From Terripilifer sp031921685 (GTDB lineage: Bacteria; Pseudomonadota; Alphaproteobacteria; Rhizobiales; Beijerinckiaceae), in contig NZ_JAPDHU010000002.1 of NCBI RefSeq assembly GCF_031921685.1, positions 930,001-994,000 of the forward strand: a DNA stretch of 64,000 nucleotides, written 5' to 3'. Both the position numbers and the translations under genes were made by a program. This document shows, piece after piece, positions 35,104 through 43,895 of the stretch. Below the pieces are notes generated by a model that ran no database searches, was not told where the DNA came from, and saw only the letters and a list, made by a program, of their open reading frames with translations. Numbering within the stretch: the stretch's first letter is position 1; each line of letters starts with the position of its first letter.

Positions 35104-35904
35104 CTAAAACCGGCCGATCGCACCATAGTCCGGCACGATATAAGGACGCGCATTCGCCTCGGACTGGAGAACCGTCAGATCGATGTCGAACGTCTCCCGC
35201 ATCGTTGTGGGCGTGATGGCCTCGGACGGGCGTGCGCTCTGTTGTACCCGTCCATTTTTCATCATGACGATTTTATCGGCGCAGGCGGCGGCCAGATTGA
35301 CGTCGTGCAGCACCGCGCAGACGGCCACGCCCTCGCGACAGAGCGCGCGGGCCGCGCTCATGATCATGATCTGATGTTTAAGATCGAGGTTCGACGTGGG
35401 CTCGTCCAGCAACAGCGCCTGGTCGATCCCCTCTTGCCGGCAGGCGATGATTTGACAGACCGCCCGGGCGAATTGCACGCGCTGCTGTTCGCCGCCCGAC
35501 AGGGTTTGATAGTTTCGGTCGATCAGATGACGCACATCGGCGAGGTCGATCGCCCGTTCGACGGCCGTCGCGGTTTGCGGCGCCAATTGATTAGCCGCAT
35601 GCAGACCGAAACCGATGACCTCCAAAACGCTATACGGAAACATCAGGTGCGAGGCCTGCGTCATCACCGAACGCCGGCGCGCCAATTCGATCGGCGCGAT
35701 CGTGTCGATCGAGGTGCCCGACAGGCGGGCGACACCGAACGTCGGTTTATATTCCCCCGTCAACATCCGCAGCAGCGTGGTTTTTCCGGCCCCATTGGGG
35801 CCGAGAACGACGACCAGTTCGCCCCTGTCGATCGACAGCGAGACATTCTCGACGATCGTCTTGCCGCGTACCGAGTAGCAGAGCCGTTCTGCCTCGATGA
35901 TCAT
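35104..35904 (-). CDS. hmuV: heme ABC transporter ATP-binding protein HmuV
   Basis: A 266-residue ATPase of the FecE/BtuD/HmuV group. Walker A is GPNGAGKTT, the signature is LSGGEQQRVQFARAV, Walker B is ALLLDEPTSNLD and the switch is VLHDVNLA. The HmuV-specific stretch QASHLMFPYSVLEVIGFGLHA is present. ATG 35904 follows the hmuU stop by two bases. It powers heme passage from HmuT through HmuU into the cytosol. Confidence 0.92.
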   Translation of the reverse strand: MIIEAERLCYSVRGKTIVENVSLSIDRGELVVVLGPNGAGKTTLLRMLTGEYKPTFGVARLSGTSIDTIAPIELARRRSVMTQASHLMFPYSVLEVIGFGLHAANQLAPQTATAVERAIDLADVRHLIDRNYQTLSGGEQQRVQFARAVCQIIACRQEGIDQALLLDEPTSNLDLKHQIMIMSAARALCREGVAVCAVLHDVNLAAACADKIVMMKNGRVQQSARPSEAITPTTMRETFDIDLTVLQSEANARPYIVPDYGAIGRF

Positions 35905-35906
35905 GG

Positions 35907-36905
35907 TCAGATCGCTCTTTCGCGGCGCAGAAGCAGCCAGAGGAAGAAGGGCGCGCCCACCAAAGCGGTGAGAATGCCGATGGGTAGATCCGCCGGTGCG
36001 ACGATCGTCCGCGCGCAGGCATCGGCTGCGACCAGCAGACTGGCGCCGAGCAGTGCCGAAATCGGCAACAGGCTGCGATAGTCGGGACCGATCGCCAGGC
36101 GCACGAGATGCGGCACGACAATGCCGACGAAGCTGATCACCCCCGCGGCAGCGACACCGACCCCTGTCGTGAGCCCAATCAGGATGATCGACGCCACTTT
36201 GATCAGTTGAACGCGGTGGCCGATGTGAAAGGCGGCGGCCTCGCCTAAAGCCAGTGCGTTCAAGCCGTTGGCGAGAAATTTCGAGGCGCCGAGCAGAACG
36301 ATGATGACCGGGACGGCGATCGACACTTTCCACCAGTTGGCGCCACCGAGACTGCCCATGGTCCAGAACGTGATGTCGCGGAGCTGTCGGTCGTCGCTGA
36401 TGTAGATGAGCAGGCCGATGCCCGATGCGGCAAGGGCCGAAACCGCGATGCCTGCCAGCAACATGGTCGTCGTCGACGTCTGCCCGTCGCGGGTCGATAT
36501 GACATAGAGCGCGGCGGCAACCAGAAGGCTGCCGAGAAAGGCCGCGAACGGCAGAACGAAGCCCTGCATCACCATGGGTGAAAGCGGCAGCAGACGGTCG
36601 CCCAGGACGATCGTCGCGGCGGCGGCAAAAGCCGCGCCGCTGGAAACGCCGACGATGGCGGGATCGGCGAGCGGATTGCGGAAGAGCCCCTGCATGATGG
36701 CCCCGGCCACTGACAAACCGCCGCCCAGCAGGAGCCCCAACAGCACGCGCGGCAGACGAATGTTCATCAGCACGAGCCAATCGCGCGCCATGGATGCGTC
36801 GGTTTCGCCCGTCATCCAAGAGACCGCGAGCGTCAGCAGTCTGCCGACTGGGATGGCGACCGGCCCCGTTGCCAGCGCCACGACAACCGAGAGAACCAGA
36901 AGCAC
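35907..36905 (-). CDS. hmuU: heme ABC transporter permease HmuU, probably frameshifted at the 5' end
   Basis: A FecCD-type permease; 332 residues are readable from GTG 36905, with about eight to ten transmembrane segments. Landmarks include MNIRLPRVLLGLLLGGGLSVAGAIMQGLFRNPLADP and ISFVGIVVPHLVRL. The N-terminal cytosolic segment is missing from this frame. In another frame an ATG at 36991 overlaps the hmuT stop (ATGA) and reads a good HmuU-like N-terminus that runs into the first membrane segment if one base is added in the G5 run at 36915-36919. Either the gene carries a real indel, or the assembly has a homopolymer error, or the GTG is used. Confidence 0.85.
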   Translation of the reverse strand: MLLVLSVVVALATGPVAIPVGRLLTLAVSWMTGETDASMARDWLVLMNIRLPRVLLGLLLGGGLSVAGAIMQGLFRNPLADPAIVGVSSGAAFAAAATIVLGDRLLPLSPMVMQGFVLPFAAFLGSLLVAAALYVISTRDGQTSTTTMLLAGIAVSALAASGIGLLIYISDDRQLRDITFWTMGSLGGANWWKVSIAVPVIIVLLGASKFLANGLNALALGEAAAFHIGHRVQLIKVASIILIGLTTGVGVAAAGVISFVGIVVPHLVRLAIGPDYRSLLPISALLGASLLVAADACARTIVAPADLPIGILTALVGAPFFLWLLLRRERAI

Positions 36906-36991
36906 CGCCGCAAGCCCCCGCCATACGTGACGCGGCGGGCGCGGCGCTGGTGGAGGGGAGCGATTTCAGTCACGGCGGCATAAGCCGTCAT
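36906..36991 (-). pseudogene. hmuU: out-of-frame N-terminal coding segment of hmuU
   Basis: Read from ATG 36991, which overlaps the hmuT stop as ATGA, the frame gives MTAYAAVTEIAPLHQ, then RRARRVTYGGGL, a plausible basic cytosolic start. Adding one G in the G5 run (minus strand, 36915-36919) continues directly into AAVLLVLSVVVALATGPV of the main frame. Without it this frame stops soon after. The join is so natural that I consider a one-base deletion the best reading. Confidence 0.65.
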
Positions 36992-37851
36992 TTCGCAACC
37001 GTCCCGTCCCCATAGATCTGTCGCATCAAATCCTTTGCCGCATCGGGCGCGCTCGGACCAAATCCCAAGAGATAGACCGCGTCCATGTGAACGATGGCCT
37101 TGGTCGTAGCGGCCGGCGTGGTGGCGAAAGCCGGCAGCGCGAAGACATCTTTCACCACGTCTTCGCCGGGCCGATGCGCCCAGATGATGACGTCGGGCGC
37201 AGCAGCGACGATGGCTTCGTCGCTCATCGGCTTGTAGCCGTCCATGCCGCCGCCGGCGTTCACCGCGCCGGCAAGATGGATCATCGCATCGGCGGCGGTC
37301 TTCTGGCCAGCCACCATCGCCCGCCCGCTCTGCATGCCCAAAACCAGAAGAACGCGTTTGCGATTGGCAATTTTCGCGACGCTCGCCGTCAGGCTTTCGA
37401 AACGCTGGGCGACATCGGCATGCAGGCGCTGCGCGGCGCTCTCCCGCTCGATCAATTGTCCGATGGCATCGATCCTGTGAAGCAACGACTCGGCGCTCGC
37501 CACATCATCCAGATTGACGATCTTGATACCGGCCCGGCGCAGATTCTCCAGAACCTCCGGCGGCCCCGCCCCCGCCGAGGTCAGCACCATATCCGGACGA
37601 AGCGCCATCAAACCTTCGGCCGAGAGTGCCCTGAGATAGCCGACATTGGCTTTGGTCGCGAGCGCTTGCGGCGGCAGCAGGCTGGTGGAATCGACACCCA
37701 CCACCGCGTCAGCGGCTTCGAGCGCGTAGATGATCTCCGTGTTCGAACTGCCGAGTGAAACCAATCGCGTTGGCCGCTCGGCGTAAGCGAGCACACTGGC
37801 GTTCAGAAATACGAGGGCGGCGAGCGCGCCTTTGATTGCACTGAGCTTCAT
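36988..37851 (-). CDS. hmuT: heme-binding periplasmic protein HmuT
   Basis: A 287-residue periplasmic receptor of the BtuF/FecB/HmuT class. A signal peptide ends near SVLAYAE. Then follow RLVSLGSSNTEIIYALEAADAVVGVDST and LRPDMVLTSAGAGPPEVLENLRRAGI, characteristic of HmuT. ATG 37851 has AGGA four bases upstream. It is the first gene of hmuTUV, divergent from the TonB receptor across a 243-base iron-control-like region. Confidence 0.9.
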   Translation of the reverse strand: MKLSAIKGALAALVFLNASVLAYAERPTRLVSLGSSNTEIIYALEAADAVVGVDSTSLLPPQALATKANVGYLRALSAEGLMALRPDMVLTSAGAGPPEVLENLRRAGIKIVNLDDVASAESLLHRIDAIGQLIERESAAQRLHADVAQRFESLTASVAKIANRKRVLLVLGMQSGRAMVAGQKTAADAMIHLAGAVNAGGGMDGYKPMSDEAIVAAAPDVIIWAHRPGEDVVKDVFALPAFATTPAATTKAIVHMDAVYLLGFGPSAPDAAKDLMRQIYGDGTVAK

Positions 37852-37934
37852 AAGTCCTGTCCGCAAAATCCCCGTCGCTACCCTCTCCGTTCCTTTAGGA
37901 AATCCACGCCAAGAATACCAGCGAGCTTTCTCAG

Positions 37935-37951
37935 TTTAGAATTATTGAAAT
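37935..37951. promoter_or_regulatory. candidate Irr-binding ICE motif
   Basis: The site reads TTTAGAATTATTGAAAT. The first half, TTTAGAA, is identical to the iron control element half-site known from rhizobia (TTTAGAA-N3-TTCTAAA). The second half matches in four of seven positions. It lies between hmuT and the heme receptor gene, where Irr or RirA control would be expected. Confidence 0.45.
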
Positions 37952-37966
37952 CAAATATACGGCTTA

Positions 37967-37981
37967 TTATAATTCGTATAA
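37967..37981. promoter_or_regulatory. inverted repeat in the hmu divergent promoter
   Basis: Arms TTATA and TATAA flank ATTCG. An 11-base part, AATTCGTATAA, recurs in reverse at 44935-44945 before the tctCBA operon. It may be an operator or simply a -10-like AT-rich element. Confidence 0.35.
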
Positions 37982-38094
37982 ATTCAATGTTTTCAGGATT
38001 TATTGACTCAAAATACTTGTTCTGATCTTGAGGCCCAAGGCTGACATTTCGCGAGCAATGCGCTGCTCGCCGTTTCCGGCAAGGGGCTAGAGGT

Positions 38095-40269
38095 ATGAAG
38101 AGAGAGACGGGAAGATGGCTTGTGGCCGTGGCGACCTGTCTGTCCGCGACATCGGTCGCGGCACAATCGCAAAACACTGGAGCACCGCTCACCGAACTCG
38201 ATGAGATCACCGTCTCGGCGGAACGCGGTCCAACCAAGATCTATGATACGCCGGCCACCGTGTCGGTTCGCGAACGCACCGAATTGGATCAGAAGAACAT
38301 TCAGTCGCCGCGCGATCTCGTGCGCGACGAACCGGGCATTTCCGTCGGTAATCAGCCGTCACGGACTGGCTCGACGAACTACGTCATTCGCGGCATTGGC
38401 GAGAACCGTGTCCGCCTGCAGGTCGACGGCATCAAGGTTCCCGATTATCCAAGCTCCAACTATGGCGCTGGCACCTATACGCGCGACTTCGTCGATTTCG
38501 ACACGCTCAAACAGGTGGAAATCATCCGCGGTCCCGCGTCCGCTCTCTATGGAAGCGACGCCATCGGCGGCGTCGTCTCCTATGTGACCAAAGACCCGGC
38601 CGATTATCTGTTGTTCAGCCCGCGCAACTGGTTCGTCAGCGGCAAGGTGGCTTATGATTCCACCGACCGTTCGTTCGCTCAAACCGTGACCGGCGCCGGC
38701 AAGGTTGGCCAGCTCGAAACCTTGCTGATCTACACCCATCGCAACGGTCACGAAGTCACGCCGAACACCTATCGCAAGGCCAATCCGCAGAATTACACGG
38801 CCCATAGCGTGCTCGGAAAGATGGTCTATGACGCGGGCGAATGGGGACGGTTCCGTCTGACGGCCGAACTGACCCATAAGACGCTCGACACCAATCTTCT
38901 CACCGAACTCAGCTCGGCGGTCTTGGGCTCACGCGGCGAAGATCGCACCATCCGTCCACGTATCAGCTTTGATTGGTCTCTGCCCGTCACCTGGGGCATC
39001 GCCGATTCGATCAAGACCATGGTCTATTACACCGAGGTCGATCGGCAGGAGCTGACGCGCCAGGGCCGCGTCACCGGCGCGCCCTCGACGATCCCCAACC
39101 GCTACCGCTTCTCGGACTTCGACTTCAAACAGAAGATCTACGGCGCCGAAGTGCAACTGGAGGCGCAACGCAACTGGGGCGACTGGAACCACAAGTTCAT
39201 CTACGGCGCCTCCATCGACTATACGACGACCGCCCGCCCGCGCGACCGCACGGAAACCAACCTCTTGACCGGTGCGACGACACGCTTCGTCGGCCTCGAA
39301 ACGTTTCCGAACAAGAATTTTCCCGACACAGAAACCTTGCAGATGGCAGCCTATCTTCAGGACACCATCTCATGGGGCCGCTGGCGCTTCATTCCCGCTT
39401 TGCGCGCCGACTATTTGAAGCTGACGCCGAAACCCGATCAGGCTTTCGCCAATTCCAACCTGGCCAACTTCCAGGTCGACAGGCTCAATACCGTCGCGAT
39501 CTCACCAAAATTTGGCATCACCTACGATCTGACGGACCAGTATCGGCTCTATGGCCAGTATGCGCGAGGCTTCCGCGCACCGCCCTATGACAATGCGAAT
39601 TTCGCCTATTCGAATCCGGCCTTCGGCTACCAAATCCTGCCGAACTTCTCGCTGAAGCCCGAAACCAGCGACGGGTTCGAGGCTGGTCTGCGGGGCCGCT
39701 TCGACAATGGATCGAGCTTCCAGGTCAACGCCTTCTACAACGTCTATCAGAACTTCATCGAATCCGTCCTGCTCGGCATCTCCCCTGGCGGCTTGCAGCA
39801 GTTCCAGTATCGGAACCTGCCGCGCGTCACCATCTGGGGCTTTGAAGGCAAGGGCACGCTGAAGGTCTCGACCGATTGGTCGCTGTTCGCCAATGTGGCG
39901 TTCCAGCAAGGCCGCGATACGTCGACCGGCATGCCGATCGACTCCGTAGATCCGATCACGGGTCTTGTCGGCGTCCGCTATGAGCCTTCGACGCTCTGGG
40001 GCGCCGAGGTTCGCCAGCGCTTCGCCGGCGCCAAGAACCGGGTGAGCGCAGCCGCGATCTACAAGCCGCAGGGTTGGACGACCACTGACTTCACGTTATT
40101 CTACAACCCGACGCCGAATATTTCGTTCAACTTCAACGTCTACAATATCTTCAACCAGAGATATTTCGTGGCGCAGGACGTCCGTGGATTGTTGGCGACC
40201 AACCCCATCCTCGAACTCTACCGCGCGCCGGGCCGCACATTCGCTCTCAATGCGACTGTTCGCTGGTAA
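38095..40269 (+). CDS. TonB-dependent heme/hemoglobin receptor
   Basis: A 724-residue outer-membrane receptor. A signal peptide ends near VAAQS, a TonB box DEITVSAER follows near residue 36-44, then a plug domain (VIRGIGENRVRLQVDGIKVPDY, IIRGPASALYGSDAIGGVV) and a long beta-barrel ending in FALNATVRW. The heme-receptor FRAP element reads GFRAPPYDN, followed about 20 residues later by LPNFSLKPETSDG (NPNL-like). Together these identify a HmuR/BhuR/ShmR-type heme receptor. ATG 38095 fits the signal peptide. It heads an operon with the heme-degrading enzyme and HutX. Confidence 0.93.
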   Translation: MKRETGRWLVAVATCLSATSVAAQSQNTGAPLTELDEITVSAERGPTKIYDTPATVSVRERTELDQKNIQSPRDLVRDEPGISVGNQPSRTGSTNYVIRGIGENRVRLQVDGIKVPDYPSSNYGAGTYTRDFVDFDTLKQVEIIRGPASALYGSDAIGGVVSYVTKDPADYLLFSPRNWFVSGKVAYDSTDRSFAQTVTGAGKVGQLETLLIYTHRNGHEVTPNTYRKANPQNYTAHSVLGKMVYDAGEWGRFRLTAELTHKTLDTNLLTELSSAVLGSRGEDRTIRPRISFDWSLPVTWGIADSIKTMVYYTEVDRQELTRQGRVTGAPSTIPNRYRFSDFDFKQKIYGAEVQLEAQRNWGDWNHKFIYGASIDYTTTARPRDRTETNLLTGATTRFVGLETFPNKNFPDTETLQMAAYLQDTISWGRWRFIPALRADYLKLTPKPDQAFANSNLANFQVDRLNTVAISPKFGITYDLTDQYRLYGQYARGFRAPPYDNANFAYSNPAFGYQILPNFSLKPETSDGFEAGLRGRFDNGSSFQVNAFYNVYQNFIESVLLGISPGGLQQFQYRNLPRVTIWGFEGKGTLKVSTDWSLFANVAFQQGRDTSTGMPIDSVDPITGLVGVRYEPSTLWGAEVRQRFAGAKNRVSAAAIYKPQGWTTTDFTLFYNPTPNISFNFNVYNIFNQRYFVAQDVRGLLATNPILELYRAPGRTFALNATVRW

Positions 40270-40289
40270 TACAAATAAGGGAGAAAAAC

Positions 40290-40631
40290 ATGTTCGTTGC
40301 CATGAACAGATTCCGCGTCATTCCGGAGCGCGCGAACGATTTTGAAGCGACCTGGCTGAAGCGGGAATCCTATCTCCATGAGATGGAAGGTTTCATGACC
40401 TTTCAGCTCCTGCGTGGCGCTGAGAAGCCGGACCACGTTCTGTTCTCGTCCTATACGCTTTGGCGGACCCGGCAGCATTTCGACGCCTGGGTGCAATCGG
40501 CTCAGTTTGCGGCCTCCCACAAGCGGGCGGGCAACAGCCAGCCGACGATCATCGGCCATCCGGAATTCGAAGGCTTCGATGTCATCCAGCAACTGGAAGC
40601 CCACGCGAAGCAACCCGAGAGCGTGCGATGA
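40290..40631 (+). CDS. IsdG-family heme-degrading monooxygenase (HmuQ/HmuD-like)
   Basis: A 113-residue ferredoxin-like ABM-domain protein. The residues Asn6, Trp67 and His77 sit at the positions of the Asn-Trp-His triad used by IsdG-type heme oxygenases (MNRFRV; FDAWVQ; AASHKR). Rhizobial HmuQ/HmuD enzymes of this type cleave heme to biliverdin and release iron. AAGGGAG precedes ATG 40290. It lies 20 bases after the heme receptor gene and overlaps hutX by ATGA, so the role in heme-iron release is well supported. Confidence 0.88.
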   Translation: MFVAMNRFRVIPERANDFEATWLKRESYLHEMEGFMTFQLLRGAEKPDHVLFSSYTLWRTRQHFDAWVQSAQFAASHKRAGNSQPTIIGHPEFEGFDVIQQLEAHAKQPESVR

Positions 40632-41155
40632 CCGCCACGCTCTCTTTATCGATCGCTGAAGAGCAGGCACGACGTGTCAAAGATGCCATCGCGGCCCGAC
40701 CGGATGGCGTTCTCGAGAGCGTTGCGGAGTCCTGCGGCGTCACCATGCGAACCGTTCTGGAAGCTTTACCGAAGGAACAGGTTGCTTTCGCGCCGGGCGA
40801 GGGTTTCGAGGACGTGTGGTCGCATCTCAGCGCATTCGGCCCGATCGTATTCATCGTCCATTCCGCTGACGGCGTCTTCGAGACGAAAGGCACCCTGCCC
40901 CCCGGCAGCAGCGGACGCGGCTATTTCAACGTTCACGGCCAGTCGCCCATCAGCGGACATATTCGCGCCGACCGTTGCAAAGCCATTGCCTTCGTCGACC
41001 GGCTTTTCTTCGGGCGACGTTCGCTCTCGGTCCAGTTTCTGAACCTCGATGGCCATGTGATGTTCAAAGTCTTCATGGGCCGGGATGAGAGCCGCGAACT
41101 CTTGGCCGACCAGATTCAAAAATTCGAAGAGCTGCGCGGCCGCTTCATCATGTGA
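40628..41155 (+). CDS. hutX: cytosolic heme utilisation carrier HutX
   Basis: A 175-residue protein of the HutX/HuvX family, intracellular heme-binding proteins that pass heme to degrading enzymes. It starts with a helical part (RVKDAIAARPDGVLESVAESCGVTMRTVLEALP), followed by the HugX core with PIVFIVHSADGVFETKG, GYFNVHGQSPISGHI and AIAFVDRLFFGRRSLSVQFLN. The start is fixed by ATGA overlap with the IsdG-like gene. Its stop overlaps the convergent methyltransferase gene by eight bases. Confidence 0.92.
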   Translation: MTATLSLSIAEEQARRVKDAIAARPDGVLESVAESCGVTMRTVLEALPKEQVAFAPGEGFEDVWSHLSAFGPIVFIVHSADGVFETKGTLPPGSSGRGYFNVHGQSPISGHIRADRCKAIAFVDRLFFGRRSLSVQFLNLDGHVMFKVFMGRDESRELLADQIQKFEELRGRFIM

Positions 41156-41765
41156 AGTCGCGCGCTTCGGCTGTGAAGGCGAACACCGCGTTGCTCCTAT
41201 GCGCGGTGCCGCCGCCATCGCCGAAATCCGGCCCCGGATATTCCGCCAACAGACGCAGCCGCGTCTGCGGCAGAAAGGCCCGCCAGGGATCGCCGATCAG
41301 CACGTCGATACCAGCGCCCAGACATCGATCGAGAAAGGCCGTGACACGCCGCGCCAGGTCGCGCTCGTAGAACAGATCGCCGACGAGAACGGTCTCGACG
41401 TCAGGCGGAGCGCCAGCCGTCAGATCGCCTAAAACTGTCGCAACGTGTACGCCGTTGATAGCGGCGTTCAACTGCGTCATCGCCACGGCATAGGTATCCG
41501 TGTCGGCACAGGTTACTGTCCGCGCGCCTGCCTTGGCGGCCGCGATGCCGACCAAGCCGGATCCGGCCCCCAGATCCAACAAGGAGCGACCGGAGACGAT
41601 CTCGGAATGATCGAGAACGTAGCGCGCGAGAGCCAGGCCCCCGCCCCAGTGGTGCGCCCAATAGGGCGTGCCAAACTTCCGGTCCATCTCGGCCAAACGC
41701 CACAAGCCGCTCTTCGGCCCAGCCTTGTGCAGGCTGATCTCCGGCACGGTTGGCACCGGCATCAC
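41148..41765 (-). CDS. class I SAM-dependent methyltransferase (ETF-beta lysine methyltransferase-like)
   Basis: A 205-residue methyltransferase with SAM motif I LLDLGAGSGLVGIAAA, an acidic motif II VTCADTDTYA, and a DLFYERD motif. Upstream of motif I is the characteristic PYWAHHWGGGLALARYVLDH. This resembles the protein-lysine methyltransferase group that modifies ETF-beta or ribosomal protein L11. In-frame sequence upstream of GTG 41765 (DADPPPQALDFIQAHF) looks like the family N-terminus but offers no standard start codon before the stop at 41159-41161 region of the frame upstream (41861), so the start is uncertain. It follows the tctA gene on the same strand. Confidence 0.82.
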   Translation of the reverse strand: MMPVPTVPEISLHKAGPKSGLWRLAEMDRKFGTPYWAHHWGGGLALARYVLDHSEIVSGRSLLDLGAGSGLVGIAAAKAGARTVTCADTDTYAVAMTQLNAAINGVHVATVLGDLTAGAPPDVETVLVGDLFYERDLARRVTAFLDRCLGAGIDVLIGDPWRAFLPQTRLRLLAEYPGPDFGDGGGTAHRSNAVFAFTAEARDFT

Positions 41766-41858
41766 CGGAAAATGCGCCTGAATGAAGTCCAGCGCCTGGG
41801 GCGGCGGATCAGCGTCGATGGTGGTGCTCCGAGGTCTAGCGTCACGGAGCTTATACGC

Positions 41859-43361
41859 TCAGGATTCGGCGAAAACATCCTCCCGCTTACGACGCATCCG
41901 GGGCGACAGCACGACGATCAGCAGGACGAGCGCCACGGCGAGCACGCAGGCGGAAATCGGCTGGGTGACGAATATGCTCAAATTGCCCCGCGAAATTTGC
42001 ATCGAGCGGCGGAAGTTTTCTTCCAGCATCGGCCCCAGAACGAAGCCCAGCAGCAGCGGCGCCATTTCGCATTTCAGGCGTGCCAGGAAATAGCCGGCCA
42101 CCCCGAGCCCGGCGGCGACGAAAATCTGGAAGGTCTGGTTGTCGATGCTGAAAATACCGATGACGCAGAAGACCAGAATGGCCGGATAGAGATAGCGATA
42201 GGGAATCGAGATCAGCTTCACCCACAGCCCGACCATCGGCAGGTTGAGCACGATCAGCATGAAATTGCCGATCCACATCGAAGTGACGAGCGCCCAGAAC
42301 AATTGCGTGTTCTGGGTCAGGATCTGCGGCCCCGGCGCGATATTGTGGATCATCATGGCGCCCATCATCAGCGCCATCACGCCATTGGCCGGGATGCCCA
42401 GGGTCAGCATTGGAATGAACGAGGTCTGCGCGGCGGCATTGTTGGCCGCCTCAGGGCCGGCCACGCCCTCGATGGCGCCCTGCCCAAACTCCTGCGGCCG
42501 CTTGGACGCGCGCTTCTCCACCGAATAGGCGGAGAAGGAGGCCAGCGTTGCCCCGCCGCCCGGCATCAGACCCAGGAGCGATCCCAACAGCGTGCCACGA
42601 ACCGCCGCCGGCGCCGAACGTTTCACGTCCTGCCGGGTCGGCCAAAGGCTCGTTACCTCATAAAGCTTGGGGCTTCCCGTGGTCTTGTCGCGAACATGGG
42701 CGATGATTTCAGCGAAAGCGAAAATGCCCATGGAGATGGCGACGAAATCGATACCGGAACTCAATTCCAATGCACCGAAGGTGAAACGCGCCACGCCGGA
42801 ATTCACGTCGACACCGATACACCCGAGCAACAGACCGATCAGCACCATGGCGATGGCGCGCAGGATCGGCCCATGCGCCAGGATGACGGCGGCGATCAGC
42901 CCCAAGATCATCAGCGAGAAATATTCGGGCGAGCGGAACGACAGAGCGAGCGACGCCAGTATGGGCGAAAAACCGGCGATGACCGCTGTCGAAATGGTGC
43001 CCGCAAAAAGCGAGGCCAGCGCCGCCACGGCCAGTGCGACACCCGCCCGGCCCTGCTGTGCCATCTTATGGCCGTCGATGGCGGTCACCACCGCCGAGGC
43101 TTCGCCCGGCAGATTGATCAGGATGGCGGTCGTTGATCCGCCATACTGGGCGCCATAATAAATACCGGCGAGCATGATGAGCGCGGTGATCGGATCGAGC
43201 GCATAGGTCATCGGCAGCAGCATGGCGATCGTCGCCATCGGCCCAAGACCGGGCAATACGCCGATCGCCGTGCCCAGCAGAACGCCGACGAAGCAATAGA
43301 ACAGATTGCCGAGGCTGAGGGAGACGCCGAAACCGAGTTCGAGATTGGCAAGCAGGTCCAT
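41859..43361 (-). CDS. tctA: tripartite tricarboxylate transporter large permease TctA
   Basis: A 500-residue inner-membrane protein with about 11-12 transmembrane segments. TctA signatures are GVLPGLGPMATIAMLLPMTYALDP, YYGAQYGGSTTAILINLPGE, GLMPGGGATLASFSAYSVEKR and FIPMLTLGIPANGVMALMMGA. It forms the secondary, cation-driven channel for carboxylates delivered by TctC. It starts three bases after tctB. The ligand is unknown. Confidence 0.95.
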   Translation of the reverse strand: MDLLANLELGFGVSLSLGNLFYCFVGVLLGTAIGVLPGLGPMATIAMLLPMTYALDPITALIMLAGIYYGAQYGGSTTAILINLPGEASAVVTAIDGHKMAQQGRAGVALAVAALASLFAGTISTAVIAGFSPILASLALSFRSPEYFSLMILGLIAAVILAHGPILRAIAMVLIGLLLGCIGVDVNSGVARFTFGALELSSGIDFVAISMGIFAFAEIIAHVRDKTTGSPKLYEVTSLWPTRQDVKRSAPAAVRGTLLGSLLGLMPGGGATLASFSAYSVEKRASKRPQEFGQGAIEGVAGPEAANNAAAQTSFIPMLTLGIPANGVMALMMGAMMIHNIAPGPQILTQNTQLFWALVTSMWIGNFMLIVLNLPMVGLWVKLISIPYRYLYPAILVFCVIGIFSIDNQTFQIFVAAGLGVAGYFLARLKCEMAPLLLGFVLGPMLEENFRRSMQISRGNLSIFVTQPISACVLAVALVLLIVVLSPRMRRKREDVFAES

Positions 43362-43364
43362 GTC

Positions 43365-43823
43365 TCACCACCACACGAGCGGAATTTGCATGTTCAGCCC
43401 CCAGACGAACACGCCATAGGCGAGCGCCGTCAGCACCACCGTCGTGACCAGCAAGGGCAGCCATTTGACGCTGGGCGAGGCGAAAGCGGAGATGATGACC
43501 AGTGCTGGGATGGCGACCAGGAGCCCTGCCTGGAGCAGGAGCAGAGCCGATACCACGACGGCCAAAGTGATCACGACCAAAGCCCGAACCGATACCGGCT
43601 CGGCGATCACGTCGTCGGAGCGCAGCGATCCAGCCAGACTGATCAATCCGACGACGATCAGCATGACGCCGAGACACAGCGGAAAGAACCCCGGTCCCAT
43701 GCGGGCCAGCGTTCCGATCGGATATTGCGACGCGCCGACGACGGCGATGATGCCGACGGCCATGAAGACCAATCCCGATTGACCGTCAGTGGTGCGCAAA
43801 GCCCGCGCTAGAATATTTGACAT
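43365..43823 (-). CDS. tctB: tripartite tricarboxylate transporter small subunit TctB
   Basis: A 152-residue protein with four transmembrane segments, the TctB pattern: GLVFMAVGIIAVVGASQYPIGTLARMGPGFFPLCLG at the start and a hydrophobic pair in the middle. It sits between tctC (72 bases away) and tctA, as expected for this transporter class. Confidence 0.92.
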   Translation of the reverse strand: MSNILARALRTTDGQSGLVFMAVGIIAVVGASQYPIGTLARMGPGFFPLCLGVMLIVVGLISLAGSLRSDDVIAEPVSVRALVVITLAVVVSALLLLQAGLLVAIPALVIISAFASPSVKWLPLLVTTVVLTALAYGVFVWGLNMQIPLVWW

Positions 43824-43895
43824 GATCGGCTCGCTCCCCGGCAGCCCTGCCCGGTTGCGAGCAGCTTTTGATGATTTTGGGGCGACGAAGGCGGA

